From CAVYUC01 sp963783085 (GTDB taxonomy: Bacteria; Bacteroidota; Bacteroidia; Bacteroidales; Prolixibacteraceae), in assembly GCA_963783085.1 (NCBI GenBank), contig CAWAMJ010000019.1, forward strand, positions 1-64,000: a DNA stretch of 64,000 nucleotides, read 5' to 3'. Both the position numbers and the translations under genes were made by a program. Of this stretch, positions 33,479 to 43,441 are shown piece after piece (the first letter of the stretch is position 1; the number at the start of each line of letters is the position of its first letter). The notes under the pieces were generated by a model that saw nothing but the letters and a program-made list of their open reading frames with translations, was not told the origin of the DNA and made no database searches.

Positions 33479-34426
33479 TCATTTTCTATACAATTTTCCC
33501 TGCCATGTTTCTCGTTCTGCCAGCCGTTTTTCCACCTTGGCCACAAACTCAAAATTTTTCAGTCCCCATTTTGGGGCGATCAGCATTTCGGGCGGAGCCT
33601 GGCTGACAAATCGTTCGACTATAATTCCGGGATTCAGCAATTCGAGGTAGTTCACCACCAGTTCGACGTATTCATCTGCAGAAAAAAGATAAAACTGTTC
33701 CGGATTTTTGCTGAACTGTTTTTCCAGAACCGTTCCTTTGTGAATTTGCAACTGGTGTAATTTCAGGTTTTTAACCGGTAATTCCGATACTGCTTTCGCT
33801 TGGTTGAGCCAATCGTTGCGGGTTTCACCCGGAAGTCCAAGAATTAAATGAGCACCATTGTTAATTCCACGCCGTGCAGTTTGTTCCAGTGCCCAGACCG
33901 AATCGGCAAATGTATGCCCCCGGTTAATTTTTTCCAGTGTTTTATCGAGGTGCGATTCAATCCCGAATTCAACCATTACGTATTTTTCCCGACTTAATTC
34001 CGCCAGGTAATCCAGCAATTTTTCATTTACTGCATCAGGGCGGGTGGAGATAACCAGTCCGGCAATTTCAGGATGTTGAAGCGCTTCTGCGTATAACATT
34101 TTCAAATCTTCCAAAGGTGCATAGGTATTTGTATACGCCTGAAAATAGACCAGATATTTCATCGAATGGTACTTCTTTGCGAAAAAATCAATTCCCTTTT
34201 CAATTTGTTCGGTTACCGAAGTTTCGAGGTTGCAGTAGGTTGGTTTGAACGTTTTATTGTTGCAATACGAACAGCCGCCAGTCCCTTTTGTCCCGTCGCG
34301 GTTCGGACATGTAAAACCTGCATCCACCGAAACCTTCTGCACGCGTTCCGAAAACAGCTTTCGAAAATAGGTTGGAAAATCGTTGTACCTCCTGGTATGT
34401 CCCCAAACAAATTCTGCTTGTTTCAT
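33479..34426 (-). CDS. yhcC: TIGR01212 radical SAM protein (YhcC)
   Basis: A radical SAM protein of about 315 aa, YhcC-like. The [4Fe-4S] cysteines are in CPNRDGTKGTGGCSYC, a wide spacing that characterises TIGR01212. Other blocks: YFQAYTNTYAPLEDLKMLY, IAGLVISTRPDAVNEKLLDY, VEFGIESHLDKTLEKINRGH and GAHLILGLPGETRNDW. The Met at 34426 (MKQAEFVWGHTRRYND) is preferred to the one 16 codons upstream because it fits the family's short N-terminus. Function unknown; tRNA modification has been suggested from related enzymes. Confidence 0.9.
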   Translation of the reverse strand: MKQAEFVWGHTRRYNDFPTYFRKLFSERVQKVSVDAGFTCPNRDGTKGTGGCSYCNNKTFKPTYCNLETSVTEQIEKGIDFFAKKYHSMKYLVYFQAYTNTYAPLEDLKMLYAEALQHPEIAGLVISTRPDAVNEKLLDYLAELSREKYVMVEFGIESHLDKTLEKINRGHTFADSVWALEQTARRGINNGAHLILGLPGETRNDWLNQAKAVSELPVKNLKLHQLQIHKGTVLEKQFSKNPEQFYLFSADEYVELVVNYLELLNPGIIVERFVSQAPPEMLIAPKWGLKNFEFVAKVEKRLAERETWQGKLYRK

Positions 34427-34584
34427 CGTATTTTTTAGAGGCTGTAAAAGTACTGAAAAATAAACAGTCGCCACCGAACCGGCATCCTGTTAAAAATTAG
34501 TTGAAAACTTTCCTTTTTTATTGGTGTTGATAAGTTTCATTTGAGAAATGTTATTCTTATTTTTAAACATTAGAAAAAAGGTCT

Positions 34585-36114
34585 ATGTTATCAGAAAAAG
34601 ACAAGCAACAAATAAAATCCCGCGGAAGCGATCTTCACCATATTCTCGAACAAATTGAAAATTTCAAACACGGTTTTCCATATCTGCAATTAATTGATGC
34701 CGCATCAGTTGGTAATGGAATTATAAAACTCGATGCGGAACAACTAAGAAACAGGATCGGGTATTATGATAAAAAAGTGGAGCGTGGTATTAAACCGTTG
34801 AAATTAGTTCCGGCATCGGGGGCAGCAAGCCGAATGTTCAAAGCATTATTCGAAGCGCTCGAGTCCTGTCGGAAGTCGGATTCACCGGAGGAAGCGCTTC
34901 AAAAAAATGAAGCAGCCCGGGAGTTTCTGAAAAATAAAGAAAAGTTTGCCTTTTTTCCCAACCTCAAAAAAACGCTCGGGGAAAACAATGCCAAAGAAAC
35001 CTGCGAAAACTGGATCAGTTATTTGCTTGAAGAAAAAGGACTGAATTATGGCACACTCCCAAAAGGTTTGTTAAAATTTCACCGGTACGAAAATGATGAA
35101 CGGACTCCTTTTGAAGAACATCTGGTGGAAGGTGCACAATATGCGAAAGATAAAAACGGAGTAGTTCGTCTTCATTTCACAGTTTCACCGGAACATCAGC
35201 CAGGATTTGAAAAATTATTTCAGGATGTAAAAGAAAAATATGAAGAAGAGCTCGGAGCCACGTTCGAGGTGAACTTTAGCCTGCAGAAACCTTCCACTGA
35301 CACCATAGCGGTGGATTTGAACAACGAACCTTTCCGCGAAGATGATGGTTCACTGCTGTTCCGCCCGGGCGGACACGGAGCGCTCATCGAAAACCTGAAC
35401 GATCTTGATGCTGACATCGTTTTTATAAAAAATATCGACAATGTTGTTCCCGATCATTTAAAGAAAATCACGGTGGATTATAAAAAAGCGTTGGCCGGAG
35501 TCCTGCTGAAATACCAGGAAAAGTTATTCATGTACCAACAACAACTGAACGAAAAACATTATGTGGCGCTTGACAGTGCGTTTTTGGCTGCAGCGTCAAA
35601 TTTCCTCGAAAATACGTTGAATACAAAACCCGAGAGTAATCAATACTACACAGAAAAAGAAGATTTATACCAATATCTGAAAGATAAATTTAATCGTCCG
35701 TTACGCGTGTGCGGAATCGTAAAAAACGAAGGAGAACCAGGTGGTGGCCCGTTTTGGGCAAAAAATCCGGATGGTACAATTTCGCTGCAGATAGTTGAAA
35801 GTTCGCAAATCGACCCCGAAAGTGTGCAGCAACAAACTATTGCCAAACATGCTACTCATTTCAACCCGGTTGATTTGGTTTGTGGCATCAAAAACTATAA
35901 GCGGGAAAAATACGACCTTACGAAATTCACGGATCCTGCCACCGGTTTCATATCGAAAAAATCGAAAGACGGAAAAGATTTAAAGGCGCTTGAGTTGCCC
36001 GGTCTGTGGAACGGCGCCATGAGCAACTGGAACACGCTCTTTGTTGAAGTACCCATAGAAACATTCAATCCGGTGAAAACCGTGAATGATTTGTTGCGCG
36101 ATCAACACCATTAG
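34585..36114 (+). CDS. DUF4301 family protein
   Basis: A protein of 509 aa matching DUF4301, a Bacteroidota family. Characteristic pieces: LVPASGAASRMFKALFEAL (a nucleotidyltransferase-like GAASRMF loop), FHRYENDERTPFEEHLVEGA, PFREDDGSLLFRPGGHGALI and NLNDLDADIVFIKNIDNVVP. The RPGGHGAL and DADIVFIKNIDN blocks look like those of sugar-nucleotide pyrophosphorylases, so a related nucleotidyl transfer is conceivable but unproven. Followed after 55 bp by the TPR gene. Confidence 0.88.
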   Translation: MLSEKDKQQIKSRGSDLHHILEQIENFKHGFPYLQLIDAASVGNGIIKLDAEQLRNRIGYYDKKVERGIKPLKLVPASGAASRMFKALFEALESCRKSDSPEEALQKNEAAREFLKNKEKFAFFPNLKKTLGENNAKETCENWISYLLEEKGLNYGTLPKGLLKFHRYENDERTPFEEHLVEGAQYAKDKNGVVRLHFTVSPEHQPGFEKLFQDVKEKYEEELGATFEVNFSLQKPSTDTIAVDLNNEPFREDDGSLLFRPGGHGALIENLNDLDADIVFIKNIDNVVPDHLKKITVDYKKALAGVLLKYQEKLFMYQQQLNEKHYVALDSAFLAAASNFLENTLNTKPESNQYYTEKEDLYQYLKDKFNRPLRVCGIVKNEGEPGGGPFWAKNPDGTISLQIVESSQIDPESVQQQTIAKHATHFNPVDLVCGIKNYKREKYDLTKFTDPATGFISKKSKDGKDLKALELPGLWNGAMSNWNTLFVEVPIETFNPVKTVNDLLRDQHH

Positions 36115-36169
36115 GTGTCTTTGTTTTTAAAAGCGATTTATTAATTTCGCAGACGCATTTTTAGAGTCT

Positions 36170-37591
36170 ATGAACGAGGAAGAAAAAAATTATTTTAACG
36201 ACGAGGACATCAGCGAAGTAATGAACCGTTTCAAAAATTCATTACTAACGGGAAGTAAAAAATATTTCGATGTGTCGGAATTTGAAGCCATCGTCGAGCA
36301 GTTTATGTACGAAGGCGATTTTAAGGCCTCTGAAATTGCTGTTCTCCAGGGCATTCAAATACATCCGGATGCAATAACGCTGAAACTGAAATACAGTCAG
36401 GTACTGCTCAATAAAGGCATGTACAAAAAAGCGATGAAATACCTGGAACTTGCTGAAAAGGTGGAGGTAAACAATCCGGACGTACATTTGATGAAAGGAT
36501 CGGCATGGCTCATTTTGGGAGAAGATCGTGCTGCCGAAAAATCTTTTGTGAAAGCGGTAAAAACAGCCAATGGCGAAGAAGATGATATTCTCTACCACAT
36601 CGGAGCCGCGTATGTTCAGGCAGGAGAAATTCAAAAAGCCACGGAGTTTTTTGAAAAGGCACTTCAGATTAATCCAACCAATGAACCGGCACTTTTCGAA
36701 TTCGGATTTTTTAGCGATCAACAGGGAAGTTTCGAAAAAAGCATTGAATATTACAATAGCTTTCTCGATGAAGACCCTTTCAACTATACTGTTTGGTTTA
36801 ATCTTGGCATTACATACAATAAAGCGGGAATGCATGAAAAAGCCATCGAAGCGTATGATTTCGCAATATTGCTGAACGAAGGTTTTCATCAGGCGTTGTT
36901 CAATATAGCCAATGCACATGCCAATGCCGGACACTACAGGAAAGCCATTAAAAAATATTTCGAATTTCTTAAAATAGAACCCGACAATGACGATGCTTTT
37001 TGTTACATCGGCGAATGTTACCTAAACCTCGACAAGCTGGTAAAAGCCGAAAAATATTACCAAAGGGCGTTAGATTTAAATCCGGACAATGATGCAGCCT
37101 GGTTTGGTGTTGGATTAATCATGTGGGTTGAACAGAAATATTCTGAAAGTATCATCTTCATAAAAAAAGCATTAAAAATTGATTCCGGAAATCCGGAATA
37201 CTGGTTGACGCTTGCAAAAATTTTTAACGACAACGACAAACCCGACGAAGCCGGTAAAGCCTTAAAAAAGGCAGTCAAACTGGAACCGGAAAACAGCGAA
37301 ATCTGGCTTACCTGGGTGGACGTTCTCATGAAATACGGAGAGCTGAATTATGCGCTGAAAATATTACGCACCGGAATCAGTAAAAATGAAGATGCGATTT
37401 TAAAATACCGAATGACAGGTTTGCTGCTCGAAAATAAAAATGAACCGGAAGCATCGCGGGTATTGCAAAATGCCATGGAACAGGATTTTGAACAACTAAA
37501 TTACCTTTTCGAGGTTTACCCGAAAGCGAAAAAAAACAAACGAATTAATAAGCTCATCGATAATCTTAAGGCGAAATTACGGAACATCTGA
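36170..37591 (+). CDS. Tetratricopeptide repeat protein
   Basis: A protein of 473 aa built mostly from TPR motifs (about ten 34-residue units between 50 and 450), for example ATEFFEKALQINPTNEPALF and AEKYYQRALDLNPDNDAAWF. It starts with an acidic stretch and has no signal peptide, so it is cytoplasmic. TPR arrays are scaffolds; the partner is not evident. It lies 55 bp after the DUF4301 gene on the same strand. A TAATTTCG sequence just upstream may be a weak -7 box. Confidence 0.88.
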   Translation: MNEEEKNYFNDEDISEVMNRFKNSLLTGSKKYFDVSEFEAIVEQFMYEGDFKASEIAVLQGIQIHPDAITLKLKYSQVLLNKGMYKKAMKYLELAEKVEVNNPDVHLMKGSAWLILGEDRAAEKSFVKAVKTANGEEDDILYHIGAAYVQAGEIQKATEFFEKALQINPTNEPALFEFGFFSDQQGSFEKSIEYYNSFLDEDPFNYTVWFNLGITYNKAGMHEKAIEAYDFAILLNEGFHQALFNIANAHANAGHYRKAIKKYFEFLKIEPDNDDAFCYIGECYLNLDKLVKAEKYYQRALDLNPDNDAAWFGVGLIMWVEQKYSESIIFIKKALKIDSGNPEYWLTLAKIFNDNDKPDEAGKALKKAVKLEPENSEIWLTWVDVLMKYGELNYALKILRTGISKNEDAILKYRMTGLLLENKNEPEASRVLQNAMEQDFEQLNYLFEVYPKAKKNKRINKLIDNLKAKLRNI

Positions 37592-37613
37592 TTTTTTTGT
37601 TATTCCTGAAAAA

Positions 37614-38192
37614 TTATTTCCAGAATTTAAACATCTTCCCATTTTTTCCAAAAACCGGATCGTTTTCCGGCAAAGCGACTTTTTTTATATTTCCTTTTGC
37701 TTTTTCCAGTTCCTCTTTTTTACCGTAATTCATGTCCCAGCTCTGATCGTCGGGATAAGCGCCAACCACTGCAAAACCGTCGCCTGAGTTAATTCGTTTG
37801 TGCGCAGTCCCGACCGGTAAAACCACAAGGTCGCCTTTTTCTACATGCACCGGTTCGTTATCGGGGCCGCCCAACTGCAGGTCAGCCCAGCCGCCATAAA
37901 TCCCAAGCGCTTCGTGTGCCGTACTGTGGTAGTGCTGATAGTTGTAAACCCCGTTCCGCCAGGAACCGCCCCAGTTGTTTTGCGAAAATAATTTTTCGAT
38001 TTGGGAAGCCGGATCTGCTTCACCAAAATCGAAAACATTTTTGTACAGCAACACCGGCAAATCCGGATTGTTTGGAAAGTTTCCGTTCACTGAAAATTGC
38101 AATGTTTTTATCTCCGCTTTTTCGTTTGTTTGTGCATTCATGTCATTCCGGATTAAAATTAAAATCAGAATTAAATATATTTTTAAATTCAT
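37614..38192 (-). CDS. Secreted cupin-domain protein
   Basis: A small secreted protein of about 192 aa. The Met at 38192 (MNLKIYLILILILIRNDMNA) gives a signal peptide; the longer frame to 38213 has seven extra residues before it. The cupin core reads YHSTAHEALGIYGGWADLQL, then VHVEKGDLVVLPVGTAHKRI. The metal ligands would be the His of HSTAHE and GTAHK plus the Glu. The final part has DQSWDMNYGKKEELEKA. It belongs to cupins of unknown substrate that are common in bacteria. Confidence 0.82.
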   Translation of the reverse strand: MNLKIYLILILILIRNDMNAQTNEKAEIKTLQFSVNGNFPNNPDLPVLLYKNVFDFGEADPASQIEKLFSQNNWGGSWRNGVYNYQHYHSTAHEALGIYGGWADLQLGGPDNEPVHVEKGDLVVLPVGTAHKRINSGDGFAVVGAYPDDQSWDMNYGKKEELEKAKGNIKKVALPENDPVFGKNGKMFKFWK

Positions 38193-38214
38193 GACTGTCA
38201 CAGTATTTTCCATC

Positions 38215-38565
38215 GTTTCGCTTTCGCAAAAACTTTTTCAACCATTTCAGTGGATATACTGGTAAAAAAGTTTATGCTATTTCATAACAAATTATCGTTT
38301 CTTTTTGTTATTCCGGCGTGGCAAAAGTTTAAAACGCCGATTGTTTACCCGGTTCACTTCAAAACATTGAAATAAAACATTTTGCGATTCGAAAGTATTT
38401 TCTGTTCAGTTTTGTTTATGTCAGAATGTAATTTTTTGAAGCGAACATAACCTCTGCTAAATCCCGGTTCTGTGTACCCTATTCTTTACGAAAATGAAGA
38501 ATTAATTGCCATATTTGCGCAAATTGAAAAAACTGTAGTAATCAACATTAAATTCCAATGTTAAA
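38215..38565. other. Intergenic region, AT-rich
   Basis: A divergent gap between the cupin and DUF368 genes. I see no gene and no clear structure. CATATTTG near 38510 is one base off the -7 consensus and could serve the DUF368 operon. Confidence 0.4.
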
Positions 38566-39507
38566 ATGAACAGAAAAACGAAAGATTACCTTATTCTGGT
38601 ATTAAAAGGAATGGGAATGGGCGCCGCCGATGTGGTGCCGGGAGTTTCCGGAGGAACCATTGCATTTATAACCGGCATTTATGAGGAGCTTATCAATTCA
38701 ATAAAGTCCATTAACCTGCACGCGTTAAAATTATTTTTTACAGGCAGGTTTACGGAATTCTGGAAAAGCATCAACGGCAGTTTTCTGCTGAGCGTTTTGC
38801 TGGGAATCGGCATCAGCGTTTTTTCGCTGGCCAAAGGCCTCGAATATCTGCTCATTCATTATCCAATTCTGGTTTGGGCATTTTTCTTCGGGTTGATCGT
38901 AGCTTCTGCAATATATGTAGCCCGGTACATTAAAAAATGGAATGCAGGCGCCATTGTAGCCGGCATTACAGGAATTGCCGCTGCGTATTCCATTACAGTG
39001 ATATCTCCGGGTGAAGCAAATACAACATGGTGGTTCATTTTTATGTCGGGGGCAATTGCCATTTGTGCCATGATTTTACCCGGGATTTCCGGAAGTTTTA
39101 TCCTGGTATTACTGGGCATGTACAAGTTTATCCTCGGTGCGGTCAGCGATTTCAATCTGGCTGTATTACTTACTTTCCTGGTTGGCGCCGCCGTTGGAAT
39201 CATTGCTTTTTCAAATTTTTTATCGTGGTTGCTTAAAAACTATCACAACCTCACTATCGCTGTACTTGCCGGTTTTATGGTGGGTTCGCTCAATAAAGTT
39301 TGGCCGTGGAAAGAAGTTACGAAAACCTTTACCGACCGCCACGGAATGGTGAAACCACTAGCCCAGCAAAATATCCTTCCCGGAAAATATGAACAAATTA
39401 CAGGAGAACAATCTTTACTTTCAGGGGCAATAGTTTTGGCTATCCTGGGATTCGCCCTCATTTTTATTATTGAAGGATTGACGAAACCAAAAAAATCGGA
39501 AAAATGA
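38566..39507 (+). CDS. DUF368 protein (PopT-type polyprenyl-phosphate translocase)
   Basis: A polytopic inner-membrane protein of 313 aa. The N-terminal GMGMGAADVVPGVSGGTIAF is the DUF368 signature, repeated in the second half as GAIAICAMILPGISGSFILV, so the protein is an inverted-repeat carrier with eight or more helices. Members of this family (PopT) return undecaprenyl phosphate across the cytoplasmic membrane for cell-wall and surface-glycan synthesis; the assignment here rests on the family. Overlaps aroE by 4 nt (ATGA). Confidence 0.88.
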   Translation: MNRKTKDYLILVLKGMGMGAADVVPGVSGGTIAFITGIYEELINSIKSINLHALKLFFTGRFTEFWKSINGSFLLSVLLGIGISVFSLAKGLEYLLIHYPILVWAFFFGLIVASAIYVARYIKKWNAGAIVAGITGIAAAYSITVISPGEANTTWWFIFMSGAIAICAMILPGISGSFILVLLGMYKFILGAVSDFNLAVLLTFLVGAAVGIIAFSNFLSWLLKNYHNLTIAVLAGFMVGSLNKVWPWKEVTKTFTDRHGMVKPLAQQNILPGKYEQITGEQSLLSGAIVLAILGFALIFIIEGLTKPKKSEK

Positions 39508-40256
39508 AGAAATATGGGTTAATAGGATACCCGCTCACCCATTCTTTTTCAAAGCGGTATTTTACTGAAAAGTTCGAAAAAGAAAATATTGATGCGGCAT
39601 ATGAAAATTTCGAAATCGAAACCATTGACAAATTTCCCGGCATTATAAAGGAAAATCCGGAACTGGCGGGACTGAATGTTACCATTCCTTACAAGGAACA
39701 GGTAATTCCTTTTCTGGATGAATTAAATGATTCCGCAAAAGAAGTCGGGGCGGTGAACACGGTAAAAATTACCCGCCACGGAAGCGAAATTCATTTGAAA
39801 GGTTTCAATACAGACACTTACGGTTTTGAGACTTCGCTAAAACCGATGCTGGAGCCACACCATAAAAAGGCATTGATTCTCGGTACCGGCGGCGCTTCGA
39901 AAGCGTTAAAATATGTGTTGGCCAATTTGGGAATCGATTACATTTCCGCATCAATAGAAGAATTGAAAGAAAATGAAATCAGATATGAAGAAATCGATAA
40001 AAATAGGCTGGCCGAACGGCAGCTAATAATTAATGCCACTCCATTGGGAACCTTCCCAAAAGCGGATACTTTTCCGCCCATTCCGTACGAATTTATCACC
40101 GAAAAACATTTGTTGTTCGATTTGGTTTACAATCCCGAAATCACCACGTTTATGGAAAAAGGAATGGCAAAAGGGGCCATGGTTAAAAACGGGTATGAAA
40201 TGTTGTTGTTGCAGGCTTTAAAATCTTACGAAATCTGGAACAGCGAAAACCTTTAA
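39504..40256 (+). CDS. aroE: Shikimate dehydrogenase
   Basis: AroE reduces 3-dehydroshikimate with NADPH in the aromatic amino acid pathway. The 250 aa show KYGLIGYPLTHSFSKRYFTE (substrate Ser residues), GLNVTIPYKEQVIPFLDEL with the catalytic Lys, VGAVNTVKI, FNTDTYGF, the dinucleotide motif ILGTGGASKAL and the final NGYEMLLLQALKSYEIW. Length is typical of the short Bacteroidota form. The start overlaps the DUF368 stop (ATGA), so the two are translationally coupled. Confidence 0.95.
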   Translation: MKKYGLIGYPLTHSFSKRYFTEKFEKENIDAAYENFEIETIDKFPGIIKENPELAGLNVTIPYKEQVIPFLDELNDSAKEVGAVNTVKITRHGSEIHLKGFNTDTYGFETSLKPMLEPHHKKALILGTGGASKALKYVLANLGIDYISASIEELKENEIRYEEIDKNRLAERQLIINATPLGTFPKADTFPPIPYEFITEKHLLFDLVYNPEITTFMEKGMAKGAMVKNGYEMLLLQALKSYEIWNSENL

Positions 40257-40349
40257 CATTCTTGCGGTTTCATATTTTTTTTAAGTTCAAATTTATCCGT
40301 TCGGAAGTTTATTAATTGGAGGTTTAACAATCAAACGATTTGACAATTT

Positions 40350-40832
40350 ATGAATATGGTGAAAAAAAAGATATTATTTGTTTGCATGGGAAATATTTGC
40401 CGATCGCCAAGTGCTGAAGCCGTTTTTAAAGGCGTGGTAAAAAAAGAAGGGTTGACAAAACATTTTGAAATTGATTCAGCCGGAACAGGCCACTGGCATA
40501 TTGGAGAGCCGGCTGACCAGCGGATGCAAAAGCATGCAGTAAAACGAAATTACAATTTAACCAGCATCGCGCGGCAATTCGATCCGGAAACCGATTTCAA
40601 CCGCTTTGATATGATTATTGGTATGGACGACGAAAATATTACTACCCTGAAAAAATTGGCCCGAAATGGAAAAGACTTGGAAAAGATTCATAAAATAACT
40701 GATTTCAGGCGTGAATGGAACTACAATGAAATTCCCGATCCTTATTATGGTGGCGAGGAAGGATTTGAACTGGTTCTCGACTTGCTCGAAGATTCCTGTC
40801 AGGGGCTTCTCGATGACTTTAAAAAGCAGTAG
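40350..40832 (+). CDS. Low-molecular-weight protein-tyrosine phosphatase
   Basis: A cytoplasmic phosphatase of 160 aa. The P-loop is V-C12-MGNIC-R18-S (CX5R followed by Ser), and the general acid Asp is in DPYYGGEEGFELVLDLLED. Bacterial homologues dephosphorylate tyrosine kinases of capsule export or free phosphotyrosine proteins; no such kinase lies here. Met3 (MVKKKILFVC) is an equally good start. The gene follows aroE by 93 bp and may be part of the same operon. Confidence 0.93.
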   Translation: MNMVKKKILFVCMGNICRSPSAEAVFKGVVKKEGLTKHFEIDSAGTGHWHIGEPADQRMQKHAVKRNYNLTSIARQFDPETDFNRFDMIIGMDDENITTLKKLARNGKDLEKIHKITDFRREWNYNEIPDPYYGGEEGFELVLDLLEDSCQGLLDDFKKQ

Positions 40833-40834
40833 GA

Positions 40835-41542
40835 TTATTCAAGAATTTCCATTGAAATGGAAACGATACCGGCATGATGTTCAAGCGCATCGGAAAGTTG
40901 CTGTACATTTAAATTTTTGGTGACACCCACCATAAACGTTATTTTTTCGTTGGCTTCGCTTATATTCCGCTCGAAACCGGTAGAAACAATTTTTACATCT
41001 TCATCCATCAGAATCTTCTTAATTGCCTGAAAATCTGCATTTCTTTTTTTAACAACGATTTCAATTTTGCGCAATGTGCGTTCTTTGAAAAACTTTTTCT
41101 CAAAAAAATCGAGAATAGTCAAGGCAAAGAAAATCACTGTTACGCCAATGGCAGCAATGATAAACATTCCGGCGCCAACTGCCAGGCCTATAGCTGCCAT
41201 TGCCCAGATTGAGGCTGCCGTTGTAAGCCCTTTGATGTCAGTTCCAAATTTCAGAATTGCGCCGGCGCCCAGAAATCCGATTCCCGAAACTACCTGTGCT
41301 GCAATGCGGCCCGGATCGCCGTTCTTAAAATCAGTAAAAGTTTGTGGAATGAAAATCGAAATCAGCATTACCATCGTGGCGCCAATGCAAATCAAAATGT
41401 GTGTGCGCATGCCCGCAGGTTGATGATTCCGCTCGCGTTCAACGCCGATGAGCATTCCCAACAGAAAGCTGAAAATAATCCGCACCAGGGCAGTTTCCCA
41501 GGTTATCTCGTTCGAATTCAGAATCAGAGAAAAATATTCCAT
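40835..41542 (-). CDS. MgtC/SapB family membrane protein
   Basis: A membrane protein of 235 aa. Four to five helices at the N-terminus carry the family core RIIFSFLLGMLIGVERERNH, the PAGMRTHILICIGATMVMLI block and PGRIAAQVVSGIGFLGAGAI. A soluble ACT-like C-terminal domain follows (about 150-235). MgtC proteins influence magnesium homeostasis and ATP synthase activity in pathogens; the role of this homologue is unknown. It ends 2 nt from the convergent phosphatase gene. Confidence 0.9.
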   Translation of the reverse strand: MEYFSLILNSNEITWETALVRIIFSFLLGMLIGVERERNHQPAGMRTHILICIGATMVMLISIFIPQTFTDFKNGDPGRIAAQVVSGIGFLGAGAILKFGTDIKGLTTAASIWAMAAIGLAVGAGMFIIAAIGVTVIFFALTILDFFEKKFFKERTLRKIEIVVKKRNADFQAIKKILMDEDVKIVSTGFERNISEANEKITFMVGVTKNLNVQQLSDALEHHAGIVSISMEILE

Positions 41543-41645
41543 AAATCGTTTTTTTAGTTCTTCAATTTACAAAATAATGGAGAAAACCGAACTTGCGCCG
41601 GAGGTTATCCGCACCGGTAAACAGAATTGAATTTAAAAAGGATTT

Positions 41646-42110
41646 TTATCCAAAATGATAAAGGAAAGTAACCAGGGCATCATAGGCAGGTTTTTTCTGG
41701 CCATCAATATCGACAATAATCTTAACGGTAATTTTTGCTATACCGCGTAAATTTCTGATGTCGTCCAAAAAAACACGCGCCCTTATTTTGTCGTTCACAA
41801 GCACCGGTTGTTGAAACCGAAGTTTCTCGATACCATAATTTACAATCATTTTTACATTCCGGACATCAACGATAGAGTACCACAAATAGGTGAGCATCGA
41901 AACGGTTAAATAACCGTGTGCTATCGTGCTTTTAAACGGCGATTCTTTTTCCGCCCGCTCCGGATCGGTATGAATCCACTGGTAATCCAGCGTTGCATCT
42001 GCAAATTTGTCGATTTGGTCCTGTGTGATCTGAATGTACTCGGAAGTGCCGATTTCCTTTCCAAGAAGTGCTTCAAATTCTTCGTAATTATTAATGATTG
42101 CTTTTCCCAT
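41646..42110 (-). CDS. MaoC-type (R)-enoyl-CoA hydratase-like protein
   Basis: A hot-dog fold protein of about 154 aa. The catalytic motif is FADATLDYQWIHTDPERAEK, with the Asp and His of the hydratase-2 pair, followed by STIAHGYLTVSML. The start at 42110 (MGKAIINNYEEFEALLG) fits the family better than the one eight codons upstream. It would hydrate enoyl-CoA/ACP in fatty acid or polyhydroxyalkanoate metabolism; the exact substrate cannot be told from sequence. Confidence 0.88.
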   Translation of the reverse strand: MGKAIINNYEEFEALLGKEIGTSEYIQITQDQIDKFADATLDYQWIHTDPERAEKESPFKSTIAHGYLTVSMLTYLWYSIVDVRNVKMIVNYGIEKLRFQQPVLVNDKIRARVFLDDIRNLRGIAKITVKIIVDIDGQKKPAYDALVTFLYHFG

Positions 42111-42251
42111 AAGTCTGATTTTTGCCGGTTGCAAAGTAAAGGATTAAAACCAATTTTGTTCGAACTTTCCCATGCAATTTGTAAAATTAATAAAGGATTT
42201 GTGAATGATAATCGAATTTTAAGACCATTTATTCTACTTCTACTTTATCAC

Positions 42252-42372
42252 ATTTGAAAAATCCACCTGTTTTCCCCTGGGATCCCTCAAGGGAACAGGT
42301 AGATTTTTCTGATTGCACCCTTTAGGGCGGGGTAAACAAGAAGAAAAATCGTATTTCATTATTAATCTGTTA
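42252..42372. repeat. Nested inverted repeat in intergenic region
   Basis: GAAAAATCCACCTGTTTTCC (left) and GGGAACAGGTAGATTTTTC (right) are inverted complements around CCCTGGGATCCCTCAAGGG. A further CACCCTTTAGGGCGGGG follows, and the whole is bounded by TTCTACTTTATCA and TGTTAAAGTAGAA, again inverted. This is the second large member (after 4044-4192) of the CCCC/AAAGGG family. It lies between the divergent MaoC and DMT genes. Confidence 0.6.
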
Positions 42373-42443
42373 AAGTAGAACTACTTTTAAATTCTTTCAC
42401 GAATCCCGATTATTTAACACCTTTGCACCATTCTTTCAGCAAC

Positions 42444-43361
42444 ATGAAAAACATTCTTAGAAGCACGACGTTTTTAGCCATTCTCGCCTGCTGGTTGTGG
42501 TCAACTGCATTTGTAGGTGTAAAAATAGGTTTGCAATACCACACTCCGCTGCAGTTTGCCGGTGTCCGGTTTTTTATTTCCGGAGTGCTTATTTTTTTCT
42601 ATTTCGGAAAACCTTCGCGATTTATGGCAGAACTGAAGGTGAATTACAAATTCATTCTGCTGATTGCAGCTATTCAGATTTTTACGCAGTACGCGCTTTT
42701 TTACAGCGGATTGAATCTGGTTCCCGGCGCGCTCGGCGCTATGATAATTGGCTCCTCGCCACTGTTTGTAGCCATTGTTGCACATTTTGCTTTTCATAAT
42801 GATAAAATGACCTGGCTAAAAACATTCAGCATTTTAATCGGTGTCGCCGGAATCGCTATAATCACACTTGGCCGTACCAAAGTGGAAATGAAGGGCGACC
42901 TGGAGTTCCTGGGAATAGGTCTGCTGCTGATCAATAACCTGGTATCGGGCTATTCGAATGTGCTGATTGCCAAATCGTCAGCCAGAATTTCGCCGGTTGT
43001 ATTAAGCTCTACATCGCTGATGATAGGCGGTTTGATGCTTTTCCTGGTTTCCATTCCGGTGGAAGGAATTCATCACGGTCCGTTCCCGCCCACCTATTTT
43101 TATGCGCTGGCGTGGCTGAGTTTATTATCGGCAGCAGCCATCACCATTTGGTATTCGTTGCTAAAACGGCCAAATGTAAAAGTTTCATTGCTGAATGTTT
43201 GGAAATTTCTTATCCCGGTGTCAGGCGCAGTGTTAAGCTGGATGATTCTCGAAAATGAACATCCTGATTTCATTTCGGTGCTGGGAATGGCGGTAATTGC
43301 GCTGTCGCTGATTACACTCAGCCTGTCGAACCGGAAAAAAAGAAATCAGAAGAACGCATAA
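42444..43361 (+). CDS. DMT superfamily (EamA) exporter
   Basis: An inner-membrane transporter of about 305 aa with ten predicted helices and two EamA repeats (helices in about 8-140 and 155-295). It opens ILRSTTFLAILACWLWSTAF. The ATG at 42444 is preferred to that at 42423, since a CACCTTTG sequence (close to the -7 box TAnnTTTG) lies at about 42418-42425. Such carriers export amino acids or other metabolites; the substrate is unknown. Confidence 0.88.
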   Translation: MKNILRSTTFLAILACWLWSTAFVGVKIGLQYHTPLQFAGVRFFISGVLIFFYFGKPSRFMAELKVNYKFILLIAAIQIFTQYALFYSGLNLVPGALGAMIIGSSPLFVAIVAHFAFHNDKMTWLKTFSILIGVAGIAIITLGRTKVEMKGDLEFLGIGLLLINNLVSGYSNVLIAKSSARISPVVLSSTSLMIGGLMLFLVSIPVEGIHHGPFPPTYFYALAWLSLLSAAAITIWYSLLKRPNVKVSLLNVWKFLIPVSGAVLSWMILENEHPDFISVLGMAVIALSLITLSLSNRKKRNQKNA

Positions 43362-43441
43362 AAATCGTTTTCAAAATTACATCAGTCAAACTCTCCGGCT
43401 TTTTGCATTCGGAATTTAAATGAAAACAGGAAGAAGCAAAA